Source: Chloroflexota bacterium (GTDB lineage Bacteria; Chloroflexota; Dehalococcoidia; Tepidiformales; Tepidiformaceae). Taken from it: a DNA stretch of 6,161 bases. Each line of letters opens with the position of its first letter. Positions within the stretch are counted from its first letter, which is position 1. Below the pieces are notes generated by a model. It was not told where the DNA came from. It was given only the letters and a program-made list of their open reading frames with translations, and did not search any database. The translations under genes and the position numbers were made by a program. Shown one piece after another: positions 1 to 4,918 of this stretch. The stretch spans positions 1 to 6,161 of the forward strand of contig JANXYE010000305.1 of the NCBI GenBank assembly GCA_025350285.1. The letters run 5' to 3'.

Positions 1-1389
1 GTCCAGCGACAACGCGTTCCGGTGCTTCCACTGCAGATACCCAATCCAGATGACGATCGAGGCCAGTTCGTGCGCGTACGGGTTCAGTTCGATGCCGTAG
101 AGCTGCCCCGGCTGCACGCGCGGCTCCAGGTGCACGCCGAACATCCCGGCGAAGGCCAGGACCTCTTTCTCCAACGCCTTCAGCAGGGCCAGCGAGACGT
201 AGAGGAAGTTGCCGCTGCCGCAGGCGGGGTCCAGCACTTTCACCGTCGCCAGTTCGTCCAGCAATGGCCCGACCAGCTTCTTCACCTCGGCCACCCGTCC
301 GGCCTCGGTCCGCGCCCGCAGCTCGTCCGTCCGCTCCTTGATCGCCTCCCACTTCCGCCGGAACGGCCACATCAACACCGGTTCGACCAGCAATTCGATG
401 TCTTCCCGGCTCGTGTAGTGGGCGCCGAGCTTCGCCCGCTGCTCCGTCTTATCGAGCACGCGCTCAAACAGCGTCCCGAAGATGGCCGGTTCCACATCCG
501 CCCAGTTGAGCGCGTCGAGCTTCCCGAGCTTGATGATCTCGTCCGCCGTAATCCACTCGGGCACATCGTCATCGAGGAAGAGTTCGCCGTTGAAGTGCTT
601 CACCGTGAACGCACCGAACCTACCGCCTTCGCGCATCATTCGAAACAGCTCACGGAGCTGCTCGCGGAAGGTCGCCGCGTCGTGCGCGTAGTTCTTGAGC
701 AGCGCCGAGAACGTCTCCGGCGGCAAGAGCCCCACGTCCGTCGCGAACATGCAGAACACCACCCGCGAGATGAACCGAGCGACGCGCATGTGCTCGACGC
801 CGTACTTGCGCAGCGTCTCGGCGATCCCGTCGAAGAGCTGCGCGGCCTCCTTTGTGATCTGCTCCGTCGTCCGCAGGGGGCGGAGGCGGTCGGGCTCCTG
901 CCATAGCGCCCGGAGCACCTGCATGGCGGTCAGCTTCGGCGCGTCGTGGATGGACGCGCCACCTGAGTTCGATACCCCAACCGCGTTGCTGTTCGTCAGG
1001 TCTTCGTTGCGGAAGCTCCAGGTCCAGCTCTCCTGGTTCATCCAGCGCGTGTGCACTTCGTACCGGTCGATATCGCAGACCACCAGCAGCGGCGGACTGT
1101 TGAGGTTCTCGTGGTAGTCAACGAGCTGCTTGTACGCCTCTCGAAGGTTGTGGTGCTTGCCCTTGTACTCCCAGCCAAAGCGCTCGTTCAGCCAGACATC
1201 CGCGAAGCCATCCCCGCCGCCCGACTTCTCGATGCCCTTTTCGAAGCAGTAGATGGAATCGTTGCCAGGGTCCTCGCCGGGCCACGGCTCTCCGAGCACT
1301 GAGCACAAGTCGATGAAGTGGCTTTGGGCGCTCTTCCGCTCCGAGCCGGTCGAGGCCGCCCACCGCTTCACGAACTCGGTCACTTTCAT
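1..1389 (-). CDS. MmeI-like (type IIL) restriction-modification enzyme, N-terminal half, truncated by window edge
   Basis: This reading frame is open from ATG at 1389 to the left edge (463 codons, no stop), so it is partial. Proteins of this family are single-chain restriction enzymes that cut DNA and methylate adenine on one strand of their target, using S-adenosylmethionine. The N-terminus carries a D64-x9-E74-Y-K76 signature, matching the spacing of the PD-(D/E)xK nuclease in MmeI, followed by 'SPPLLVVCDIDRYEVHT'. A mostly helical connector covers roughly residues 150-315. 'GAHYTSREDIELLV' begins at about 322. Methyltransferase motif I, 'LDPACGSGNFLYV', is at 386-398, followed by 'QLYGIELNPYAHELA'. 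The catalytic NPPY/F motif IV and the target-recognition domain should lie beyond the edge. An in-frame TGA lies 12 nt upstream of ATG 1389, so the start is well fixed (only a TTG at -9 competes). There is no SD, but a TATGAT box sits 8 nt upstream. A phage-defence methylase of another type (PglX, DrmMI) is less likely because of the nuclease signature. The family call is firm; cleavage activity is inferred. Confidence 0.9.
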   Translation of the reverse strand, partial: MKVTEFVKRWAASTGSERKSAQSHFIDLCSVLGEPWPGEDPGNDSIYCFEKGIEKSGGGDGFADVWLNERFGWEYKGKHHNLREAYKQLVDYHENLNSPPLLVVCDIDRYEVHTRWMNQESWTWSFRNEDLTNSNAVGVSNSGGASIHDAPKLTAMQVLRALWQEPDRLRPLRTTEQITKEAAQLFDGIAETLRKYGVEHMRVARFISRVVFCMFATDVGLLPPETFSALLKNYAHDAATFREQLRELFRMMREGGRFGAFTVKHFNGELFLDDDVPEWITADEIIKLGKLDALNWADVEPAIFGTLFERVLDKTEQRAKLGAHYTSREDIELLVEPVLMWPFRRKWEAIKERTDELRARTEAGRVAEVKKLVGPLLDELATVKVLDPACGSGNFLYVSLALLKALEKEVLAFAGMFGVHLEPRVQPGQLYGIELNPYAHELASIVIWIGYLQWKHRNALSLD

Positions 1390-1397
1390 CGGCCGCA

Positions 1398-1403
1398 ATC
1401 ATA
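1398..1403 (-). promoter_or_regulatory. Candidate -10 box (TATGAT) for the MmeI-like gene
   Basis: On the minus strand TATGAT is followed by 8 nt and then the ATG at 1389. A start point about 7 nt after the box would fall at or next to the ATG, giving a leaderless mRNA, which fits the absence of an SD. No convincing -35 hexamer is seen 16-18 nt further upstream. This is inference from position and match to the sigma70 consensus (5 of 6). Confidence 0.4.
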
Positions 1404-1672
1404 CGGCTTCCGCGCGCGACGTGACTCTTGGCCGCCCAGAGATGGTACAGGTTTTGCGTACGGTCGCTGTTATGGGCTTCGCGGGGGTCGTGGCGGCGGC
1501 GAGCGGCATCATCGTGACCACTCCCATGAGGTCGCGGTACTGACGGGGGTCGTGGCGGCGGCGAGCGGAAGGGGCCGCTCGCGTGGGGGTCGCGGACTGT
1601 CATGGGTGCGCCTGGGGATGGCGCCGCTACGCCAGTGGCCACCGGGGGCCACGCCTCCCCGATGAGCGCGCG
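1404..1672. other. Gene-free, repeat-rich spacer
   Basis: I see no credible gene on either strand here. Open frames exist but are low-complexity by-products of GC richness. The stretch contains a 25-bp direct repeat and two GC hairpins: GCGAGCGG/CCGCTCGC at 1561-1582 and GTGGCC/GGCCAC at 1635-1652. Neither hairpin is followed by a T-run. It separates the minus-strand restriction gene from a dehydrogenase remnant on the plus strand. Confidence 0.6.
1482..1568. repeat. 25-bp exact direct repeat, two copies (1482-1506 and 1544-1568), period 62 bp
   Basis: Both copies begin CGGGGGTCGTGGCGG and end GGCGAGCGG, identical over 25 bp. Flanking bases differ on both sides, so the match is bounded. The core GGGGGTCG occurs a third time at 1585-1592. 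The second copy's last 8 bases (GCGAGCGG) pair with CCGCTCGC at 1575-1582 to make a hairpin. No function is known. Confidence 0.75.
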
Positions 1673-1703
1673 ACTCAGAACTCAGAACTCGGTACTCGGT
1701 ACT
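1673..1703. repeat. Heptanucleotide tandem repeat, ~4.4 units
   Basis: The units are ACTCAGA at 1673-1679 and 1680-1686, then ACTCGGT at 1687-1693 and 1694-1700, then a partial ACT. Two variants of one 7-mer, each present twice, differ at unit positions 5 and 7. The array ends 8 bp before the ATG of the dehydrogenase remnant, and its last bases form part of a TACTAT box at 1700-1705. Seven-base tandem repeats of this kind are prone to slippage. Confidence 0.8.
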
Positions 1704-1711
1704 ATCCGCCC

Positions 1712-1811
1712 ATGAACGCTCTCCGTTTCGACGAACCCGGCCGCGTCGCGGTCATGGACGCCCCGGACCCCGGGGCCGGGCCGGGCGAGGTGGTGCTCAA
1801 GCTTCACGGTC
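1712..1811 (+). pseudogene. 5' fragment of an MDR (zinc-type) alcohol dehydrogenase
   Basis: The first ~33 codons from ATG 1712 read 'MNALRFDEPGRVAV', then 'MDAPDPGAGPGEVVLKLHG'. This matches the start of medium-chain zinc alcohol dehydrogenases (typically M-KAL-F--PG-V-V-DVPDP-PGPGEVLV-V). The family should continue with the catalytic zinc-binding segment 'AGICGTDLH', but after 'LHG' it turns into an Arg/Ser/Thr-rich run with no resemblance and stops at 1969. The family is normally about 340 residues, so over 90% is missing. The break near 1811 is abrupt, which suggests deletion or replacement rather than gradual decay. There is no SD. A TACTAT box at 1700-1705 lies 6 nt before the ATG, so the remnant may have kept its leaderless promoter. 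The fragment call rests on recognising about 30 residues. Confidence 0.6.
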
Positions 1812-1945
1812 GCTCGACGCGTCGTTCGAACGGATCCCGGACCCGGAGGTCGACAGAACTCCGCCAAGTCATTGACGCCGTCGATGGCAGCCAACGATTT
1901 ACTTCCGCTTTTGTCATTGAGGGGTACCGTTTGCCGTGTTCGCTC
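1812..1945. other. Gene-free spacer after the dehydrogenase break
   Basis: No supported gene. In a different frame (from 1807) the sequence reads 'RSLDASFERIPDPEVDRTPPSH' and stops at 1873-1875. It could be the tail of another lost gene fused at the break, but I do not recognise it. The second half is less GC-rich and leads into the promoter of the next gene. Confidence 0.4.
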
Positions 1946-1954
1946 TGGTATGAT
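1946..1954 (+). promoter_or_regulatory. Extended -10 promoter (TGg-TATGAT) for the small zinc-binding protein gene
   Basis: TG at 1946-1947, one base, then TATGAT at 1949-1954 is a good extended -10. No -35 at normal spacing is apparent; TTGCCG at 1931 is too close (12-nt spacer). Transcription would start near 1961 and give a ~40-nt leader containing the SD. Confidence 0.5.
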
Positions 1955-2000
1955 GCTACCGCGCGGTAAGTTGAGTGAGTTGATTTGAGGTAGCAAGCAT

Positions 2001-2231
2001 ATGCCACACGCCGAGACTCTTGAAGTGAACAGCCTCTCGGCGGTATGCCGCCACCACTGGGTTATCGATACGCCGAACGGGGCGGTCAGCGCCGGGCACT
2101 GCAAACGCTGTGGCCGGGCCAAGGACTTTCGCAACAGCAGCGAAGACCTGATGTGGGACAGCGATAGCTTCAGCCTAAACGGCTCCCGCTATAAGGGCCG
2201 CCGAACCGAGGCGGTCGCCGACCTCTCCTAA
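2001..2231 (+). CDS. Small CxxH...CxxCG putative zinc-binding protein (76 aa)
   Basis: This is a short protein of unknown function with a clear metal-site pattern: C16-R-H18-H19-W20, then C34-x2-C37-G. C16, H18 or H19, C34 and C37 could bind one zinc. The stretches 'HHWVIDTPNG', 'GHCKRCGRAKDFRNSSED' and 'MWDSD' look conserved, and I associate similar small proteins with Chloroflexota genomes (recollection, not a search). The C-terminal ~20 residues are polar and basic. ATG 2001 is supported by GAGGT at 1987-1991 (9-nt spacing) and an upstream extended -10. A strong terminator follows 35 bp after the stop, so this is a single-gene transcript. There is no signal peptide or membrane segment; a cytoplasmic nucleic-acid or protein-binding role is only a guess. 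Confidence 0.8.
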   Translation: MPHAETLEVNSLSAVCRHHWVIDTPNGAVSAGHCKRCGRAKDFRNSSEDLMWDSDSFSLNGSRYKGRRTEAVADLS

Positions 2232-2266
2232 TCGCTCCTTCGAATAGAACGTCTCTCCTCACGAAT

Positions 2267-2295
2267 GGGCCGCTGCGACCGCACCGGCCCTTTTT
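2267..2295 (+). terminator. Rho-independent terminator after the small zinc-binding protein gene
   Basis: GGGCCG (2267-2272) pairs with CGGCCC (2285-2290). Inside, TGC (2274-2276) pairs with GCA (2281-2283) around a GACC loop, with one C-C mismatch between the stems. TTTTT follows directly at 2291-2295. This is a textbook GC stem plus T-run, and it isolates the upstream gene from the kinase gene that starts 47 bp later. Confidence 0.85.
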
Positions 2296-2329
2296 CCTTG
2301 CCAAGCCAATCCATGGGAGGTGTCCCTCC

Positions 2330-2334
2330 GAGGG
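2330..2334 (+). promoter_or_regulatory. Candidate SD (GAGGG) that decides the kinase start
   Basis: GAGGG lies 7 nt before GTG 2342 and favours that start. It could be masked, since CCCTCC at 2324-2329 lies immediately 5' and GGGAGG at 2315-2320 can compete for the same partner. The rival start GTG 2396 has no SD, but a weak TACCTT box lies 6 nt before it. Confidence 0.4.
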
Positions 2335-2341
2335 CTGGCGC

Positions 2342-3031
2342 GTGGCGCCCCCAGGCCGCGTCCCGCAAACACCAGATTTGCGCTACCTTGGGCGCGTGGC
2401 CCACGAATCCTCTCCTCGCGCTGGCTTCCCCGTCCCGCTCGTCGTACATGGCGCGGGCGGCACCGGCAAGGACTTCGTCCTCGATCAACTCGCCCTCGCC
2501 CGCATCATCAGCGTCACCGACCGCCACCCCCGGGAGGGCGAGCGCGATGGCCGCGACTACTACTTCGTCCATCCTGAAATGTTCCAGACGCTCATCGATT
2601 GCGGCGCCTTCGCGGAATGGGCGCCCGTGCTCCGCTACAGCAAGGGCACGACGCGCCGTGTCATCGAAGGCGCGCTCGCTTCGGGCAACGACTTCGTGAT
2701 CAAGACGGACATCCAGGGCGCGGCCACCTGGCGAACGCGCCTCCCCGGCTGCGTAACCGTTCGTCTCCTCGGCCTTCCTTCGGAGCGCTCGCTCGAAGAG
2801 CACAAGGACGACCTCCGTATGCGTCTTGCGCACCGGGACGCGCCCGCGCATGAGGTGGATGTTCGGCTCATGGAACTGGAAGCCGAGTACGCGACCGGCT
2901 GCGACGACTACACCGTCGTCAACCCCTGGGGCGCGGCCGAGAGCGCCGTCGCGAATCTGCGATCGATCGTCGCGACGGAGCGGCTGAACCCGTTGCGCCC
3001 GGCCCCCAGGCTGCTCCTGCCCGGCGCCTAA
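2342..3031 (+). CDS. Guanylate-kinase-like P-loop nucleotide kinase
   Basis: The protein has 229 residues from GTG 2342, or 211 if GTG 2396 is used. Guanylate kinases convert GMP plus ATP to GDP plus ADP. The P-loop 'HGAGGTGKD' is at 36-44. The GMP-binding block 'ISVTDRHPREGERDG' (56-70) keeps the family's S, T, R and R positions. 'DYYFV' (72-76), 'FAEWAPV' (90-96), 'GT' (102-103) and 'DIQGA' (123-127) also align with canonical Gmk. A lid/C-terminal part 'RMRLAHRDAPAHEVDVRL...' and 'DDYTVVN' follows. Oddities: the Walker A Ser/Thr is Asp44; the acidic residue usually two before 'D-V/I-Q-G' is Lys121; and the P-loop-to-GMP-block helix is about five residues shorter than usual. GKD also occurs in PhnN (ribose 1,5-bisphosphokinase), which shares the fold, but the rest resembles Gmk more. 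It may be a divergent paralogue rather than the essential Gmk. The gene ends in a 4-nt tail-to-tail overlap with the MarC gene. Confidence 0.8.
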   Translation: MAPPGRVPQTPDLRYLGRVAHESSPRAGFPVPLVVHGAGGTGKDFVLDQLALARIISVTDRHPREGERDGRDYYFVHPEMFQTLIDCGAFAEWAPVLRYSKGTTRRVIEGALASGNDFVIKTDIQGAATWRTRLPGCVTVRLLGLPSERSLEEHKDDLRMRLAHRDAPAHEVDVRLMELEAEYATGCDDYTVVNPWGAAESAVANLRSIVATERLNPLRPAPRLLLPGA

Positions 3032-3579
3032 ACCGCGCGCACGCCATCGACCACGAGAGCGACCGCCAGCGCCACCAGCAATGCGCCGAGCATCCGGGCG
3101 AGCCCATCGGCGGCTGGACGCCAGCGTCCAGCACCGGCGAAGGCCAGGCCAGCGGCGAGCACGAGCGGCACGGCGAGCGCGGCCGCGGCCTTTCCGGCGC
3201 CATCATCGACGCCGATGCTTATCGCCGCCGCCAGGGTCGCCGGCGAGACGAGCAGCGGCAGCGCCAGCGGGAAGATACCCGCCCGCCACGATTCCTCGGC
3301 GCTTTCGGCGGCGACGCGTGCACGGAAGATGGCGTACATCCCGGCCGGCGCCATCACGATGGCCGCCGCGATGCGGAACGTCTCTGGTGCGATATCGAGC
3401 GCATCGAGGAACCGTTCGGCTGTAAGCGCGGCCAGGATGTAGATCACGCCCGCGACCACCAACGCCAGAGCTACCGCCCTCCGCCGCACGGCGGACGACA
3501 GCGCGGGCGTCGAGAGCGCGATCGCCGGCGGGTTGATAGCCGCGAGGAAGATGAGGAACAGCCGGATCCCGTCACTCAT
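3028..3579 (-). CDS. MarC-family (UPF0056) integral membrane protein
   Basis: A 183-residue, very hydrophobic protein with about six membrane segments: ~5-23, 34-54, 68-86, 101-121, 130-150 and 163-181. Family marks are 'FLIFLAAINPPAIAL' (N16-P17-P18) near the N-terminus, 'FRIAAAIVM' in the third segment and 'GIFPLALPLLVSPATLAAAISIG' in the fourth, where MarC proteins have P-L-x-x-P-x-x-x-G/S-P. The usual length is about 190-220 aa, so it is near full length. MarC proteins are inner-membrane proteins of unknown transport role; the old link to antibiotic resistance has not held up. Start ATG 3579 lies inside the end of the upstream gene (ATGAGTGA, 8-nt overlap), so translation is probably coupled. 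The stop TAG (3030-3028) overlaps the stop of the convergent kinase gene. Confidence 0.75.
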   Translation of the reverse strand: MSDGIRLFLIFLAAINPPAIALSTPALSSAVRRRAVALALVVAGVIYILAALTAERFLDALDIAPETFRIAAAIVMAPAGMYAIFRARVAAESAEESWRAGIFPLALPLLVSPATLAAAISIGVDDGAGKAAAALAVPLVLAAGLAFAGAGRWRPAADGLARMLGALLVALAVALVVDGVRAV

Positions 3580-4816
3580 TGCGTTTCCCGCCTGCCGCGA
3601 GGATCGCCCGGGAGCGCAAGAGCCCGGAGAGCGCGTGCTGCTGGTCGTCCATGCGCGTCACTCCGTTCGTGAACCAGGCGCCAGCCGCGACATCCGTGTT
3701 TCGGTAGCGCGGCGCTTCCGTTGGCGTCACCTGGCGGTCGCGGAGCATCCCCGCGGCGCAGATCGCGCGTTCGCCGAGCTTCCCCCGCAGATCCTCCATT
3801 CTGGGGTCGAGCGAAGCCAGTATCCAGAGCGAGTCCAACGCCTCCACCCACGTCCCCATGCCCGCCGCGCGCGATTCCCGGCCCTGGATGAGGGTCGAGA
3901 ACCAGCTTCCTGTCCGCTGCGATTCAACCCGCACGAGGAAGCCGAAGCGGTCGGCGAGCGAGCGAGCGTAGGTGATCTGAGCGTCGTTGAGGACCGGCCC
4001 CAGCGCCGCCTCTGGCCAGGCGGCCATTTCCGCCAGCCCGTAGGCGGCCCATTGGTCCGCCCACGGCGGGTAGTCCTGCTTTTCCACCGTATCCCGGTGA
4101 AGCGCGAGATAGTCGGCGACCGTCCGCGCGGGCTCGTCCCATCCCTCGCCCGGGAACAGCCGGTGCATGAGGGCCAGCGCCCAGAACGCTTCCCCGGTGG
4201 CGTACTTCGATCGCTGGGTAGGGTCCGGCTTCCCGGTTGTTGGCAGCCAGGCCAGCAGGAAGCTGCCGTCAGACTGCTCCATGACGCGGAGATACGCCCC
4301 AACCCCGCGCATCAAACCGTCGTAGCGCCCGTCACTGGTCGCTATCCGGCGCTGGGCAAGGGCGGCGAGGAGCAGCGCGTTCCCGCCCGATTCGATGGCC
4401 CCGTCGTCCGGGTCACGCAGGGCTGTCCAGCCGTCGTACGAAACCAGGTTCGCCTGGAGCCAGGCGAGGCCCCGGTCCGCGGTCGCCAGCACGTCCGCCC
4501 CATCGCCCGGCTCTCCGTAGGCGGCGAGCTGGTAGAGCGCCATCGTGACGCCCGCGTGGCGCACCGCGTTGTAGCCCGGAACCGGCCGGTTGGCCTCGAT
4601 GTCGTATTCGTACAGATAGGACCCGTCGTCACGCTGGACGCGCGCCATCCACGCGCCCGCATCGCGAGCGCCCTGGAGCGCATCGGCGGAGGTGAGCGCC
4701 GGGCAATGCTGCCCGGGCACGACGAGTACCCGCAGCAACAGCGCCCCCGCCGCCCAGGCGCCGAGCGTCACCGAGAGACCCTTCCACATCCGTGTCATCA
4801 TAGGCGGCTTTACCAT
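3572..4816 (-). CDS. Membrane-anchored alpha/alpha-toroid-like protein of unknown function
   Basis: A 414-residue protein from ATG 4816. TTG 4822 and ATGs at 4801, 4798 and 4789 are also in frame. One hydrophobic N-terminal segment ('LSVTLGAWAAGALLLRVLVV', about 14-33) should anchor it facing outwards. The rest is soluble and helical with repeated W/Y-G-containing helix pairs, as in (alpha/alpha)6 barrels of terpenoid-cyclase or glycosidase type: 'DGSYLYEYD' (64-72), 'YNAVRHAG' (82-89), 'SGGNALLLAALAQ' (143-155), 'EQSDGSFLLAW' (180-190), 'KYATGEAFWALALM' (204-217), 'WADQWAAYGLAEMA' (252-265), 'TWVEALDSLW' (322-331) and 'MDDQQHALSGLL' (389-400). The YN-x-x-RHAG and D-Q-Q-H-A blocks look like active-site material, possibly for a polysaccharide, but I cannot name the family. 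A TATGAT box 7 nt before ATG 4789 would give a leaderless 405-aa product still containing the anchor. It overlaps the marC-like gene by 8 nt. Confidence 0.75.
   Translation of the reverse strand: MVKPPMMTRMWKGLSVTLGAWAAGALLLRVLVVPGQHCPALTSADALQGARDAGAWMARVQRDDGSYLYEYDIEANRPVPGYNAVRHAGVTMALYQLAAYGEPGDGADVLATADRGLAWLQANLVSYDGWTALRDPDDGAIESGGNALLLAALAQRRIATSDGRYDGLMRGVGAYLRVMEQSDGSFLLAWLPTTGKPDPTQRSKYATGEAFWALALMHRLFPGEGWDEPARTVADYLALHRDTVEKQDYPPWADQWAAYGLAEMAAWPEAALGPVLNDAQITYARSLADRFGFLVRVESQRTGSWFSTLIQGRESRAAGMGTWVEALDSLWILASLDPRMEDLRGKLGERAICAAGMLRDRQVTPTEAPRYRNTDVAAGAWFTNGVTRMDDQQHALSGLLRSRAILAAGGKRNE
4797..4802 (-). promoter_or_regulatory. Candidate -10 box (TATGAT) for the toroid/MarC operon
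   Basis: On the minus strand TATGAT is followed by 7 nt and then ATG 4789, fitting a leaderless transcript that would begin at residue 'MWKGLSV'. TTGACG at 4822-4817 resembles a -35, but the spacer is only 14 nt. If this promoter is real, the upstream in-frame starts (4816, 4822) are not used. Confidence 0.35.
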
Positions 4817-4879
4817 CGTCAAGATAGTTGCGAGCGCATTTACCTCCAGTCACCCCTGCGCAACATCCAGTCGGCTAGG

Positions 4880-4894
4880 GTGGGACGTACCCAC
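4880..4894. promoter_or_regulatory. Short dyad GTGGG-n5-CCCAC in the divergent promoter region
   Basis: GTGGGACGTACCCAC has perfect 5-bp arms around a 5-nt centre. It lies between the divergent operon and the YceI gene, next to a weak -10-like TAGGGT (4876-4881). It could be an operator over the YceI start point or a 5'-leader hairpin. It is a single site, so this is only a candidate. Confidence 0.3.
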
Positions 4895-4908
4895 TCGGGT
4901 GAAGCACC

Positions 4909-4913
4909 GGAGG
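4909..4913 (+). promoter_or_regulatory. SD (GGAGG) for the YceI gene
   Basis: GGAGG ends 5 nt before ATG 4919. It decides the start within a much longer open frame that extends far upstream only because it runs antisense to the neighbouring gene. Confidence 0.7.
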
Positions 4914-4918
4914 CGCAC

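Noticed and set aside
22..906. 294-aa open frame on the plus strand at the left end
   Set aside because: It runs antisense to the MmeI-like gene, which has family motifs throughout. The plus-strand product is Arg/His/Leu-rich with no recognisable domain, a usual by-product of GC-rich genes.
1561..1582. GCGAGCGG/CCGCTCGC hairpin as a terminator
   Set aside because: No T-run on either side and no gene ending nearby on either strand.
2228..2851. 207-aa minus-strand frame over the kinase gene
   Set aside because: It is the antisense shadow of a gene with clear kinase motifs.
3533..4918. Upstream part of a very long plus-strand frame leading into YceI
   Set aside because: It is antisense to the toroid gene and Arg/Pro-rich. 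The real protein begins at ATG 4919, with SD and membrane anchor, so there is no giant fusion.
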